DNA of 64,000 bases, from assembly GCF_032190615.1 (NCBI RefSeq), contig NZ_JAVLAT010000002.1, positions 982,001-1,046,000 of the forward strand. The letters are read 5' to 3'. This DNA comes from Brucella pseudogrignonensis. GTDB lineage: Bacteria; Pseudomonadota; Alphaproteobacteria; Rhizobiales; Rhizobiaceae. A model generated the notes under the pieces. That model had not been told where the DNA came from. It was given only the letters and a program-made list of their open reading frames with translations, and made no database searches. This document shows, piece after piece, positions 18,509-27,929 of the stretch; position 1 is the first letter of the stretch; each line of letters opens with the position of its first letter. Both the position numbers and the translations under genes were made by a program.

Positions 18509-19816
18509 ATGGCTCATTTTGCGATCAAGCTCCCTGATGTTGGCGAAGGCGTTGCAGAGGCTGAACTTGTTGAATGGCATGTTAAGGTTGGCGATATCGT
18601 CCGGGAGGACCAACTGCTTGCTGCCGTCATGACGGATAAGGCAACAGTTGAGATCCCTTCCTCGCGCAGCGGTAAAGTCATCGCTGTTAATGGCGAAATC
18701 GGTGAGAAAATTGCTGTTGGCTCCGAACTGGTTCGCCTCGAAATAGAAGGTGGAAGCAGGGAGCAAAAATCGGAAGCACCAGAACCTGTAGCTGCGGCAC
18801 CCGCTGAAACACCTCAACCGCAACGAGCCAGCGTGGAAGCGCCTGTGCTGTTACAGACGCCGGTTCCACCTAAAGCTGTTGCGCAGAAAAACGAAACCTC
18901 AAGCCGGACTTTTACCGGTGCCGGGCCGGTGCGCGCAGAAGGTGAAAAACCGCTGGCAACACCATCGGTCAGGTTGCGCGCACGCGACGCAGGCATTGAT
19001 TTAAGACGTGTCAAAGGTTGCGGCCCTGCCGGGCGCATTACGCATGAAGATCTGGACGCTTATTTTCAGACTGAGAGCGGTGCTGTGTCTGCAGTGTCTG
19101 GTTACATTGCAGACACCTCGATCAACGAGATCAAGGTCATCGGCCTGCGGCGCAAGATTGCAGAGCGCATGGCCGAAGCAAAACGCCATATTCCGCACAT
19201 CACAATCGTTGAAGAAGTGGATGTGACACAGCTTGAAGACCTCCGCACGGGGCTTAACAATGAGAAGAAGGAAGGGCGTCCGCGCCTGACCTTGCTGCCA
19301 TTTGTTATCCGTACAATCGTCAAGGCAGTCAAAGAACAGCCTGGTCTCAACGCACATTTCGATGATGAAGCAGACATAATTCGCCAGTTTGGCGGTGTGC
19401 ATGTGGGCATTGCCACACAGACGTCAAACGGTCTTATCGTGCCGGTGGTTCGCCACGCGGAAAGCCTTTCTGTATTTACCGCAGCATCGGAACTTGTCCG
19501 AGTGACGGAAGCAGCACGCAACGGCACTGCCAAGCGCGAAGAACTCACCGGCTCAACCATAACCATCACATCATTGGGGCCACTAGGCGCGATCGCAACC
19601 ACGCCGATTATCAACCGGCCCGAAGTGGCGATTGTCGGCATCAACAAAATAGCCGTTCGGCCGATGTGGGACGGCACACAATTTGTGCCGCGTAAAATGA
19701 TGAACCTGTCGTGCAGCTTCGACCATCGCGTTATCGATGGATGGGATGCAGCAATATTCGTGCAGAAGCTGAAGAGCCTGCTTGAAACGCCTGCGATGAT
19801 TTTTGTAGAGGGCTGA
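18509..19816 (+). CDS. bkdB: Branched-chain 2-oxo acid dehydrogenase E2, lipoyl acyltransferase
   Basis: The dihydrolipoyl acyltransferase core, 435 residues. One lipoyl domain with the attachment lysine in MTDKATVEIPS (Lys44) is followed by an Ala/Pro/Glu linker (about 84-140), an E3-binding domain (TPSVRLRARDAGIDLRRVKGCGPAGRITHEDL, about 150-182) and the catalytic domain ending in SCSFDHRVIDGWDAA, whose His near residue 405 and Asp are the acyltransferase residues. The HITIVEEVDVTQLEDLR segment favours the branched-chain type over the pyruvate type. Confidence 0.93.
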   Translation: MAHFAIKLPDVGEGVAEAELVEWHVKVGDIVREDQLLAAVMTDKATVEIPSSRSGKVIAVNGEIGEKIAVGSELVRLEIEGGSREQKSEAPEPVAAAPAETPQPQRASVEAPVLLQTPVPPKAVAQKNETSSRTFTGAGPVRAEGEKPLATPSVRLRARDAGIDLRRVKGCGPAGRITHEDLDAYFQTESGAVSAVSGYIADTSINEIKVIGLRRKIAERMAEAKRHIPHITIVEEVDVTQLEDLRTGLNNEKKEGRPRLTLLPFVIRTIVKAVKEQPGLNAHFDDEADIIRQFGGVHVGIATQTSNGLIVPVVRHAESLSVFTAASELVRVTEAARNGTAKREELTGSTITITSLGPLGAIATTPIINRPEVAIVGINKIAVRPMWDGTQFVPRKMMNLSCSFDHRVIDGWDAAIFVQKLKSLLETPAMIFVEG

Positions 19817-19820
19817 TCGG

Positions 19821-21215
19821 ATGAGTGAGATTTCCTGCAAACTTCTGATCATTGGCGGTGGTCCCGGCGGTTATGTTTGCGGTATTCGCGCAGGCCAGCT
19901 TGGTATCGATACGGTTCTGGTCGAGAAAAAGCGGTTGGGCGGTACCTGTCTGAATGTCGGCTGCATACCGTCCAAAGCTGTTATCCATGCCGCTGATGAG
20001 TTTCATCGCCTCACGACATTTGCGTCTAAAGGCGCGCTTGGCATCACAGCTGATACTCCCAAGATCGATTTTGCCAAAACGCTCGAATGGAAAGATGGCA
20101 TCGTCAATCGCCTGAACAGCGGTGTCGCCGGACTTCTGAAGCGCTCCCGCGTGCGAATGTTTCAGGGGCAGGCGCGTTTTATGGATGGTAAAACCGTTCT
20201 GGTCGATACCGATACCGGGCGCCAGACTATCCATGCCGAGAACATCGTGATTGCAACAGGATCGGTACCGGTAGAAATTCAGTCTCTACCTTTTGGCGGT
20301 AATGTCATCTCCTCAACGGAAGCACTTTCACTCAATAAGATTCCTGAAAAGCTTGCCATTGTTGGCGGTGGTTATATCGGGCTCGAAATCGGTACGGCCT
20401 TTGCAAAGCTTGGTGCAAAAGTGACCGTCGTTGAAGCCACTGATCGCATTCTGCCGCAATATGATGCGGAGCTGACACGGCCGATTATGGCACGGCTGAA
20501 ATCACTCGGCGTTGAAGTGCTGACGAACACATCTGCCAAAGGCTTATCCACCGATGGAAAAGCGCTGGATGTGTTGCTGGCTGATGGCAAGACGCATTCA
20601 ATTCCGGCTGAAAAGATTCTGGTCACGGTTGGCCGCAAGCCACAAACCGATGGCTGGGGTTTGAGCGAAATCCGCCTTGATATGGAAGGCCGCTTTATCC
20701 GCATTGATGATAAATGCCGTACATCCATGCGCGGCATTTATGCCATCGGCGATGTAACAGGTGAGCCGATGCTTGCGCATCGGGCGATGGCGCAAGGCGA
20801 AATGGTTGCTGAAATCATCGCAGGCGTCAAACAGGCTTGGGATAAGCGCTGCATCCCGGCCGTTTGCTTTACCGATCCTGAGGTCGTAACGGTCGGTTTA
20901 TCGCCTGATGAAGCGCGCAAGGCAGGTCATCAAATCCAGACAGGTATTTTCCCATTTCAGGCCAATGGACGTGCGATGACAATCGAGCGGGAGGATGGCT
21001 TTATTCGTGTAGTTGCACGCGCAGATAACCATTTGATACTTGGCATCCAGGCCGTGGGTGTCGGTATTTCCGAGCTATCATCCGCCTTTGCGCTTGCTGT
21101 TGAAACAGGTACACGCCTTGAGGATATAGCCGGAACCATCCACGCCCATCCGACCCTTGGAGAAGGCTTCGCCGAGGCCAGTATGAAAGCACTCGGCCAC
21201 GCCCTCCATATTTAA
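19821..21215 (+). CDS. lpdV: Dihydrolipoyl dehydrogenase E3
   Basis: The FAD enzyme that reoxidises the lipoyl arm of E2 and reduces NAD+. 464 residues. It shows the FAD loop GGGPGGY near residue 12, the redox disulfide GGTCLNVGCIPSK (about 40-52), the NAD-binding IVGGGYIGLEIG (about 180), and the C-terminal HAHPTLGEGFAEA whose His and Glu form the proton relay. It is four bases past the E2 stop and ends the operon. Its stop overlaps the convergent SURF1 stop, with no space for a separate terminator. Confidence 0.93.
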   Translation: MSEISCKLLIIGGGPGGYVCGIRAGQLGIDTVLVEKKRLGGTCLNVGCIPSKAVIHAADEFHRLTTFASKGALGITADTPKIDFAKTLEWKDGIVNRLNSGVAGLLKRSRVRMFQGQARFMDGKTVLVDTDTGRQTIHAENIVIATGSVPVEIQSLPFGGNVISSTEALSLNKIPEKLAIVGGGYIGLEIGTAFAKLGAKVTVVEATDRILPQYDAELTRPIMARLKSLGVEVLTNTSAKGLSTDGKALDVLLADGKTHSIPAEKILVTVGRKPQTDGWGLSEIRLDMEGRFIRIDDKCRTSMRGIYAIGDVTGEPMLAHRAMAQGEMVAEIIAGVKQAWDKRCIPAVCFTDPEVVTVGLSPDEARKAGHQIQTGIFPFQANGRAMTIEREDGFIRVVARADNHLILGIQAVGVGISELSSAFALAVETGTRLEDIAGTIHAHPTLGEGFAEASMKALGHALHI

Positions 21216-21976
21216 AGTATGTCTTTTGATTTGCGTTCGTGCCGCCAGACAAAGACGGCGGCACCAGCAATCATGGCAGCAAGCGCAAACCAAGTAATTG
21301 CATAAGACAGATGGTTGTTGCGGAAAGTAACAACCGTCAGACCGCCGATGGGCAAATTGCCGGGATTGGATTGCGCATCCGCATCAATGAAATAGGGCGC
21401 GACTGTTCCCAAGCCTTCTTTTTCGGCGAAGGCTTTGACATCGCGCGAGTTCCACTCATTGCGGGAAGGGTCATTGGGACGCAGAAAGAAGCCATCCGGC
21501 TCCGGCATACGAAGAAGGCCAGTTACGTTCGTCTCGCCCGCAATTTGCGTTTCCGAACGTAATGACGGATCGCGCTTAGCATCCGGAATGAAGCCACGAT
21601 TGATGAAGGTCAGTGTACCATCATCCGAACGCAACGGCGTCAGCACCCAAAAGCCCGAGCCACGCTCGGTCAACGCACGAACCAGCACTTCCTTGTCATT
21701 GAGGTAAGAGCCGGTCAGCGAGACATGCCGGTATTCGTCATCGGCCTGATTGACATTGGCCCAATCATCTTTGCCCGGAGCAGCGACCGGCTCCGCATGA
21801 ACGCGCGCATTAACGCGGGCAATCAGATCGAGCTTCCATTGCAGGCGTTCCACTTGCCAGATGCCAAGGCTCAAAAACAATGCGAAAAACAAAGCGCCCA
21901 GAACAGTCAAGAAGCCGAGGAAGAAGCGCGATTTCTTCTTTTGCGGTTTCAAACTTGCTTCAGTGGGCTTTGTCAT
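21212..21976 (-). CDS. SURF1-family cytochrome oxidase assembly protein
   Basis: 254 residues with one transmembrane helix near the N-terminus (FFLGFLTVLGALFFALFLSLGIWQVERLQWKLDLI) and one near the C-terminus (YAITWFALAAMIAGAAVFVWRHERKS), flanking a periplasmic domain. The W-Q-x-x-R-x-x-W-K motif after helix 1 and the FINRGFIP segment are the SURF1 signature. SURF1/Shy1 proteins help insert haem a into aa3-type cytochrome c oxidase. Here it is alone: none of the usual ctaG, ctaE or DUF983 neighbours is present in the window. Confidence 0.88.
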   Translation of the reverse strand: MTKPTEASLKPQKKKSRFFLGFLTVLGALFFALFLSLGIWQVERLQWKLDLIARVNARVHAEPVAAPGKDDWANVNQADDEYRHVSLTGSYLNDKEVLVRALTERGSGFWVLTPLRSDDGTLTFINRGFIPDAKRDPSLRSETQIAGETNVTGLLRMPEPDGFFLRPNDPSRNEWNSRDVKAFAEKEGLGTVAPYFIDADAQSNPGNLPIGGLTVVTFRNNHLSYAITWFALAAMIAGAAVFVWRHERKSKDIL

Positions 21977-22081
21977 GATTATTCCTGGGAGATGGGGGAG
22001 AATTGCTGTTTGAAATACTCCAGATGCGCGGTGTAATAAAGGGTGGGCCGGGCAAAACTACGTGATTGATCAATAAGAAAT

Positions 22082-22114
22082 AGCGCCGACATCTCTCTGA
22101 CCGGATGCGGCGCT
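22082..22114 (-). terminator. Hairpin after the 59-residue small gene
   Basis: AGCGCCG-A-CAT and ATGCGGCGCT pair over ten bases with a single bulged A. Read on the minus strand the stem is followed by ATTTCTT, a weak U-tract. It begins 19 bases beyond the small gene's stop and would stop transcription before SURF1. On the plus strand it is followed by TTTAAAT, so it may act both ways. Confidence 0.6.
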
Positions 22115-22132
22115 TTAAATTATTCAAATTTT

Positions 22133-22312
22133 TTATGCGCTTTTTTGAACTTTGCGTCTGCGATGCGAGTAGCCGCCTTTTGAGAGGCGAAGAACATTGC
22201 AAACTTGGGTCTTATCGTCAGAAGGCTTCTGCATTTGCGTTTGAGCATTCTGGAGCATCTGCGTTGTCACAGGCGTGTGCTTTGCACTGGGTCCGATAGT
22301 AATGCTTCTCAT
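22133..22312 (-). CDS. Small protein of 59 residues, unknown function
   Basis: A complete frame starting MRSITIGPSAKHTPVTTQMLQ and ending in a basic HRRRKVQKSA tail. CAGGGAG lies eight bases before the ATG at 22312, a good ribosome site, and a hairpin follows the stop. The middle is rich in Gln, Asn and Thr; there is one Cys and no transmembrane segment. It lies between the ftsK terminator and SURF1 with a TTGTCA/TTAATAAT-like pair about 90 bases upstream, so it may be its own transcription unit. I do not recognise the family. Confidence 0.5.
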   Translation of the reverse strand: MRSITIGPSAKHTPVTTQMLQNAQTQMQKPSDDKTQVCNVLRLSKGGYSHRRRKVQKSA

Positions 22313-22464
22313 CGATCATTCTCCCTGTTTTTGGGTACGGCAGAAGCCTCAAAGGCTACTCCGTCCGGTAGTCAAGAATGTGCGAATGAAGAGATTATTA
22401 ACCTTATTGGGGAACTTGACAAGCACCAAATACAGTCCCCTCTAAGCCATTGTCACACATATGC

Positions 22465-22496
22465 AAAAGCCGGATTGATTTTACAAACCGGCTTTT
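22465..22496 (-). terminator. Intrinsic terminator of ftsK
   Basis: AAAAGCCGG and CCGGCTTTT form a 9-bp perfect stem 22 bases past the ftsK stop; on the minus strand the run of T at the 3' side of the stem continues into GCATATG. Symmetric A/T flanks make it usable from both directions. Confidence 0.75.
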
Positions 22497-22517
22497 CTCA
22501 ATTCATTATTTGATAAA

Positions 22518-25040
22518 TCAGTCGCGATTGCCGGTTAGAATTTCACGCTTGCCAACATGATTAGCAGCTCCGACAAGGCCTTCCTGTTCCATACGCTCGA
22601 CAAGCGAAGCTGCTCGGTTGTAGCCGATGCCGAGACGACGCTGAATGTAAGAAGTCGAGCACTTTTTGTCGCGCATGACGACTTTCACAGCCTGTTCATA
22701 GACATCGTCGCCGTCTTCTGACCCCATGGCTGATGCGTCAAACACTGCTGTGTCCTGTGATGTGTCTTCATCTTCCTCATCTTCGGTAACCGTCGCCAGA
22801 TAATCTGGGCGACCCTGTTCTTTGAGATGATTGACGACCTTTTCAACTTCTTCATCGGACACGAATGGCCCATGGACGCGAACGATACGGCCACCACCGG
22901 CCATATGCAGCATGTCGCCCTGACCGAGAAGCTGTTCGGCCCCCATTTCACCAAGAATTGTACGGCTGTCGATCTTTGACGTGACCTGGAACGAAATACG
23001 GGTCGGGAAGTTTGCCTTGATCGTACCGGTGATAACGTCAACCGAAGGACGCTGCGTTGCCATGATAAGGTGGATACCAGCAGCACGCGCCATCTGTGCA
23101 AGACGCTGCACAGCACCTTCGATGTCCTTACCGGCAACCATCATCAGGTCGGCCATTTCGTCGATAATCACGACGATATATGGCATTGGCGTCAGGTCGA
23201 GTTCTTCCTGAACATAGGTTGCTTCGCCGGTTTCCTTGTCAAAGCCGGACTGCACCGTGCACATGACGGTTTCACCTTTGCCCTTGGCAGACGCTGCACG
23301 CTGATTGAAACCTTCGATGTTGCGTACGCCCAGACGTGCCATCTTGCGATAGCGATCTTCCATTTCGCGCACGGCCCATTTCAAAGCCACAACTGCCTTC
23401 TTCGGATCGGTCACGACTGGCGTTAGCAGGTGCGGAATACCATCATAGATGGAGAGTTCCAGCATCTTTGGATCGACCATGATCAGGCGGCATTCTTCGG
23501 GTTTAAAGCGATAGAGCAGCGACAGGATCATCGTATTTATGGCGACAGACTTGCCCGAACCGGTTGTGCCAGCAACGAGCAGGTGAGGCATCTTTGCAAG
23601 TTCTGCGATGATCGGCTCGCCACCAATGCCTTTGCCCAGGCAAAGCGGCAGGCGGTAGCTCGAGGATTCGAACGTGCGGGAGTCAATCATTTCGCGCAGA
23701 TAGACAGTTTCGCGGTTGGCATTAGGCAGTTCGATACCGATGACGTTACGTCCGGGCACCACGGCAACACGCGCAGACAATGCTGACATCGAACGGGCAA
23801 TATCATCAGCAAGGCCAATCACGCGGGACGACTTAACACCGGGCGCTGGCTCGAATTCATAAAGGGTGACGACAGGGCCGGGGCGGACATGGATGATTTC
23901 ACCGCGCACACCGAAGTCTTCCAGCACGCTTTCGAGAAGGCCGGCGCTGCGCTCAAGCATTTCCTGCGTGATGACATTGCCATCAAGTGAAGGCGGCTCC
24001 TGTAGCAGATCGCGCGGCGGAAATTCATAGTCGCCATGCATGACGACAGCTTCTGTCCGGGGGAGGGGCTGCGGCTGATAAAGAGCGATTGAAGGGGCTG
24101 TCTTTGCGGGTGCTTCAACCTTTGGCGCTTCTGCAACAGGTGAAGGAGCCGTAACTTCCTCAACCACATGTTCTTCTGCCTCAGCGACAGTAAGCACGAC
24201 TTCATCTTCAGTCGCTTCGGCAGCAACATCAGCGACGGCTTCGACAGGTGCCTTAGGCGCAGCCACTTCGACAGGCGCACGAGGTGCTTCAATTTTCACT
24301 TCTGCAACGGGAACGGCAACTGGCTGTGGAGCTGGAGTAACCTGAACAGGCTGAGCGACTTCAGCAACCGGAGCAGGCTGTTCTACGACAACAACAGGTG
24401 CTTCCTGAGGCTTGGCTTTATTCCATTCTACCGTCCGAAACTGTGCGATAATCGATTCAACAGTCGGCATGGCACGCTTTGGCTTTTCAGCTTCTGCGAC
24501 GACCGCTATTGGCTGCACTGGCGCTGAATCAAAGTCAAAGCTTTCCCAAAAGGCAAAGTCCGACAGATTTGCAAATGCTGAAATCGCAGCAGAAACATCT
24601 GATGCAGGCGTTACATCACTCTTTGAAGAAAGCTGCACTGGTACAGTTTCGACCGGCTGGATAACGGGCGCAGTGTGAAGAACTGGAGGCACAGGTGCCA
24701 CGGGCGTGCGGACCATATTCTGTGAAACAGATTCCTGAAGTGCTGCAACAGCCATAGGCTGGACTTCGGCAACCTTTTCTAGTTCGACCGGCTTAGCCTC
24801 TACTGCAGCAGGCTTTGCACGCCCATTGATATCGGGCAAATCTTCACCGCGGCGGCGAACCAGGTCAATCTCTGGTGTACGTGTAAAACGAACATTCGCA
24901 CCAAGCGAAAAATATGATTTCCAAGCGCCATCGGAGTCTGGCGAATGCGCTCCCAAAGCGTCGCGCTTTGGCTTCTGCTCAGGAGCAGACTCTGCACGAT
25001 TGCTATCAGTATGGGGAAGATTTTCTCTCAAATTACGCAT
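22518..25040 (-). CDS. ftsK: FtsK/SpoIIIE-type DNA translocase without membrane domain
   Basis: 840 residues. The C-terminal half is a complete FtsK motor: Walker A GTTGSGKS near residues 490-498, Walker [15 protein letters not shown], the [25 protein letters not shown] segment, and a winged-helix gamma domain at the very end ([27 protein letters not shown]) that reads KOPS-like polar sequences. The N-terminal ~330 residues are a low-complexity linker rich in Val, Ala, Pro and Glu. Unlike division FtsK there is no hydrophobic segment anywhere, so the protein should be cytosolic or recruited by partners. A membrane-anchored paralogue elsewhere is likely. Transcribed alone, with a terminator downstream. 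Confidence 0.88.
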   Translation of the reverse strand: MRNLRENLPHTDSNRAESAPEQKPKRDALGAHSPDSDGAWKSYFSLGANVRFTRTPEIDLVRRRGEDLPDINGRAKPAAVEAKPVELEKVAEVQPMAVAALQESVSQNMVRTPVAPVPPVLHTAPVIQPVETVPVQLSSKSDVTPASDVSAAISAFANLSDFAFWESFDFDSAPVQPIAVVAEAEKPKRAMPTVESIIAQFRTVEWNKAKPQEAPVVVVEQPAPVAEVAQPVQVTPAPQPVAVPVAEVKIEAPRAPVEVAAPKAPVEAVADVAAEATEDEVVLTVAEAEEHVVEEVTAPSPVAEAPKVEAPAKTAPSIALYQPQPLPRTEAVVMHGDYEFPPRDLLQEPPSLDGNVITQEMLERSAGLLESVLEDFGVRGEIIHVRPGPVVTLYEFEPAPGVKSSRVIGLADDIARSMSALSARVAVVPGRNVIGIELPNANRETVYLREMIDSRTFESSSYRLPLCLGKGIGGEPIIAELAKMPHLLVAGTTGSGKSVAINTMILSLLYRFKPEECRLIMVDPKMLELSIYDGIPHLLTPVVTDPKKAVVALKWAVREMEDRYRKMARLGVRNIEGFNQRAASAKGKGETVMCTVQSGFDKETGEATYVQEELDLTPMPYIVVIIDEMADLMMVAGKDIEGAVQRLAQMARAAGIHLIMATQRPSVDVITGTIKANFPTRISFQVTSKIDSRTILGEMGAEQLLGQGDMLHMAGGGRIVRVHGPFVSDEEVEKVVNHLKEQGRPDYLATVTEDEEDEDTSQDTAVFDASAMGSEDGDDVYEQAVKVVMRDKKCSTSYIQRRLGIGYNRAASLVERMEQEGLVGAANHVGKREILTGNRD

Positions 25041-25307
25041 GATACCTGAACCATAGATATGTCGCCCGAATGAGCCTTAGTAATAAAAAATGAAGGTTAA
25101 CAACCCCCTTCATAATTCACTCAAAACCGACAAATTTATTCAGTGAGATATATAGCGGTTAATAAAATGATAGCGTCTATCGATCTTAAATTTAATTATA
25201 AATCATAATATTAAAGTATTTTTCTAATCTAAAATATAATGTTTGTTGGGTTGAACTGTTATGGTGAACAGGTAGGCCACTTATCCGGATAACGCTTATT
25301 TCGAGAC
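25041..25307. other. AT-rich promoter region of ftsK
   Basis: 267 bases, very AT-rich from 25130 to 25250, between the ftsK start and the peptidase stop on the same strand. It holds the ftsK promoter. A 10-base direct repeat, GAGACTCAGT, occurs twice in a row at 25303-25322 and overlaps the end of the peptidase gene. I see no gene. Confidence 0.5.
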
Positions 25308-26342
25308 TCAGTGAGACTCAGTTTGTCTCAACCAGTCAGACAAGGAAATGCAACGGTTTCCTCCGCGACCAACAAAGGTTTCTGCAGCGCACATCGAATT
25401 CAGCACGGCCTCCTGTGTGGTTTCGGCTGCTGCGCGGAAAAGAATATCGATTCGATTCTCATTCAGAAACTGCATTGTCATAAGATCCTGCTGCGCATCG
25501 TGATCAAACGTAACCGCCGTTGAAAACCCAAGCGCGATATCGCCGCTGCCATTGCCCCAGAAAGCCCCGAGCCTCGCCAGCCCGGCGCCACAGCGTCTTA
25601 CAACTCGTTTGAGCTGGCGATGCTCAAGCGGAATATCTGTTGCGAGTATGACAATGACCGACCCTCTTTCCGGTTGAGCCATGGTTTTGGGCGACGGCCT
25701 GCGGCCATCCGGCAGAACAAGATCACCCGCTCGTCCAAAATTGGTAAGCGTCAGAACTCCAAGATGATAATCAATACCATCCAGCTTAAAGCGACGAGAC
25801 GAACTGCCGATACCACCTTTAAAGCCAAAGCACGTCATTCCGGTGCCAGCCCCGAAATTGCCCTGCGCAAAGCTGCTGCTGACATTTTTCAAAGCCAGCT
25901 GTGCATGCTCCTCAGAAATTGCCAACGCCTGAATATCATTAAAGGGTCCGTCATTGCATTCCAGTACGACAGGATTGACCGTAGCAGTGGTGCGGCCAAT
26001 ATCTGGATTGGTTTTGATCGCTTCACGAATAAGCGTATTGGCGCAGGTGCCGACGCCAAATGTATTGGTAAGCAGGATAGGGGTTTCAATATTTCCCAAT
26101 TCTTCAACCTGCATCAGACCAATGCTTTTTCCAAAGCCGTTTATAACATCGACCGCACCAAGAACTTTTTGGCGATAAATATTGCCTGAGTGAGGCAGAA
26201 TAGCAGTGACGCCAGTATTTATATCGCCGTCGCGTAAAGTGCGGTGCCCAACGAGCACTCCTGGAACATCGGTGATCGTATTTTGCGTACCTGTCGGCAT
26301 TACTCCACAAACAATACCAAAATCCCGCGCCGACAGACTCAT
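25308..26342 (-). CDS. P1-family (DmpA-like) autoproteolytic aminopeptidase
   Basis: A 344-residue member of the DmpA/BapA family (MEROPS S58) of N-terminal-nucleophile aminopeptidases, which cleave themselves into two chains. The prototype DmpA comes from Ochrobactrum anthropi and hydrolyses D- and L-aminoacyl amides. Visible are the N-terminal TDVPGVLVGH, the TNTFGVGTCAN stretch, and AGTGMTCFGFKGGIGSSSRRF; cleavage is expected between Gly179 and Ser180, freeing Ser as nucleophile. There is no signal peptide, so it should be cytoplasmic. The natural substrate is unknown; it is 344 rather than 375 residues long and clearly differs from DmpA itself. Confidence 0.87.
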   Translation of the reverse strand: MSLSARDFGIVCGVMPTGTQNTITDVPGVLVGHRTLRDGDINTGVTAILPHSGNIYRQKVLGAVDVINGFGKSIGLMQVEELGNIETPILLTNTFGVGTCANTLIREAIKTNPDIGRTTATVNPVVLECNDGPFNDIQALAISEEHAQLALKNVSSSFAQGNFGAGTGMTCFGFKGGIGSSSRRFKLDGIDYHLGVLTLTNFGRAGDLVLPDGRRPSPKTMAQPERGSVIVILATDIPLEHRQLKRVVRRCGAGLARLGAFWGNGSGDIALGFSTAVTFDHDAQQDLMTMQFLNENRIDILFRAAAETTQEAVLNSMCAAETFVGRGGNRCISLSDWLRQTESH

Positions 26343-26560
26343 ATCGATCCCTCTTTGTTCAGTGCTAGCAGTGATAAGCGCTTTTCAATTGCAATGAAAC
26401 CACTTCGAAGCGTGACGGAAAAACCACAACGATAACTACTTATGCTCAATTTAAGCAAAAGTATTGGCCGGTTTGGTTTTCCTGTGTTGACTCGTGCCTA
26501 TTAGAGGCGCAGCAAATGCGGCGTTAAGAAATTTCGGCCGAACAAGGGGATCTACGCGGC

Positions 26561-27871
26561 ATGAAAATTACTATCGAACAAACGCTCGATCAGGCCGGAA
26601 CCGGCCCCTTCCAGCGTAATCTTCTCGGCGTATTCGGGCTTGTATGGGCCGCTGACGCTATGCAGGTTCTTGCCGTAGGCTTTACTGCGGCATCAATCGC
26701 GTTGACTTTCGGCCTCACAGTTCCACAAGCTTTGCAGACGGGGACACTCTTCTTTTTAGGGATGCTAATCGGTGCTGCAGCTTTTGGCAGACTCGCAGAC
26801 AAATACGGCCGCCGTCGCGTATTGCTTATCACAGTGGCGTGCGATGCGGTTTTCGGTTTGCTTTCTGCTTTCTCACCGAGTTTTGCAATTCTGCTTGGCC
26901 TCCGCTTTCTCACGGGTGTTGCTGTTGGCGGCACATTGCCCGTCGATTATGCGATGATGGCCGAATTTCTGCCTTCCAAAAATCGCGGTCGCTGGCTGGT
27001 GATGCTGGAAGGCTTCTGGGCAGTAGGGACGGTCATTATCGCTCTGGCTGCATGGGCCGCAAGCCTTGCCGGTGTTGCCGATGCATGGCGCTATATTTTC
27101 GTGGTTACCGCTGCTCCAGCTTTGATCGGTATTTGGTTGCGTTTCTGGGTACCTGAATCGCCGATGCACCTGCTCAAATCCGGGCAGGAAAAAGAAGCCA
27201 AGGCGGTCATGAACCGCGTCCTGCGCAAGAATGGCAAACAGGAACTGCCTCCGAAAGCGACACTTGAGGCACCGCTTCTTGTTACCAACGAAAAGCTGCT
27301 GTCGGCAAATCTGCGTCAACGCACACTGACAACACTTGCAATCTGGTTTCTCGTGTCTGTATCTTATTATGGCATCTTCACTTGGATACCGGCAAAGCTG
27401 GCAGGTGATGGCTTTGGCTTCGTGCGTGGCTATGGCTTCTTGGTTATCGTCGCTTTGGCACAGTTGCCGGGATATGCGCTTGCAGCTTATGGCGTGGAGG
27501 CTTGGGGACGTCGTAAGACACTCATCACCTTCTTATTCATTAGTGCGGCTTCCTGTGTGCTGTTCACCGTTGCTGGAAACTCGGTTCTTGTTGGCGCATC
27601 AATCCTGATTATGAGCTTTGCGTTGCTAGGGACATGGGGCGCACTTTATGCTTTAACGCCTGAATTATTCCCGACAGCATTGCGCGCAAGCGGCATGGGT
27701 GCCGCGGGTGCCATGGCACGCCTTGGTGGGTTGTTGGCACCATCGGCTCTCGCTCTCGTCATCAGCCAAAGTTTCATTGTGGCTGTTGCACTGTTTGCGG
27801 GGCTGCTTGCTCTGGCTGGTGTGATTGCGTTTTTCATCAATGTCGAAACGCGCGATAAGGCACTCACCTGA
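26561..27871 (+). CDS. MFS transporter, NiaP/sugar-porter-like
   Basis: 436 residues with about twelve predicted helices. The loop motif GRLADKYGRRRVLL between helices 2 and 3 and its relative YGVEAWGRRKTLITF between helices 8 and 9 are typical of the major facilitator superfamily. The N-terminal LDQAGTGPFQRNLLGVFGLVWAADAMQVLAVGF resembles the SV2/NiaP/aromatic-acid group. The substrate cannot be told from sequence alone. It is monocistronic, divergent from the peptidase and convergent with rhaK, with a shared terminator. Confidence 0.85.
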   Translation: MKITIEQTLDQAGTGPFQRNLLGVFGLVWAADAMQVLAVGFTAASIALTFGLTVPQALQTGTLFFLGMLIGAAAFGRLADKYGRRRVLLITVACDAVFGLLSAFSPSFAILLGLRFLTGVAVGGTLPVDYAMMAEFLPSKNRGRWLVMLEGFWAVGTVIIALAAWAASLAGVADAWRYIFVVTAAPALIGIWLRFWVPESPMHLLKSGQEKEAKAVMNRVLRKNGKQELPPKATLEAPLLVTNEKLLSANLRQRTLTTLAIWFLVSVSYYGIFTWIPAKLAGDGFGFVRGYGFLVIVALAQLPGYALAAYGVEAWGRRKTLITFLFISAASCVLFTVAGNSVLVGASILIMSFALLGTWGALYALTPELFPTALRASGMGAAGAMARLGGLLAPSALALVISQSFIVAVALFAGLLALAGVIAFFINVETRDKALT

Positions 27872-27877
27872 TAAATG

Positions 27878-27913
27878 ATAAGCCCGGGCCTCATAGCTGA
27901 AGCCCGGGCTTAT
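27878..27913. terminator. Bidirectional terminator between MFS gene and rhaK
   Basis: ATAAGCCCGGGC and GCCCGGGCTTAT form a perfect 12-bp stem with a 12-base loop, followed by TTTAATAAATT on the plus strand and AT-rich sequence on the minus strand. It separates two converging genes. Confidence 0.85.
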
Positions 27914-27929
27914 TTAATAAATTAAACAT

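Larger units (their letters stand above)
21977..22517. other. Intergenic region between SURF1 and ftsK with one small gene
   Basis: This 541-base interval holds, on the minus strand, the ftsK terminator (22465-22496), a 59-codon small gene (22133-22312) and a hairpin at 22082-22114 after that gene. The remaining 100 bases upstream of SURF1 contain its promoter or leader, with GGGAG-rich sequence just before the start. No RNA gene is evident. Confidence 0.6.

Noticed and set aside
19102..19677. 191-codon minus-strand frame over bkdB
   Set aside because: Shadow of the E2 catalytic domain on the opposite strand.
25620..26189. 189-codon plus-strand frame over the P1 peptidase
   Set aside because: Antisense to a gene with clear catalytic motifs; composition is not protein-like.
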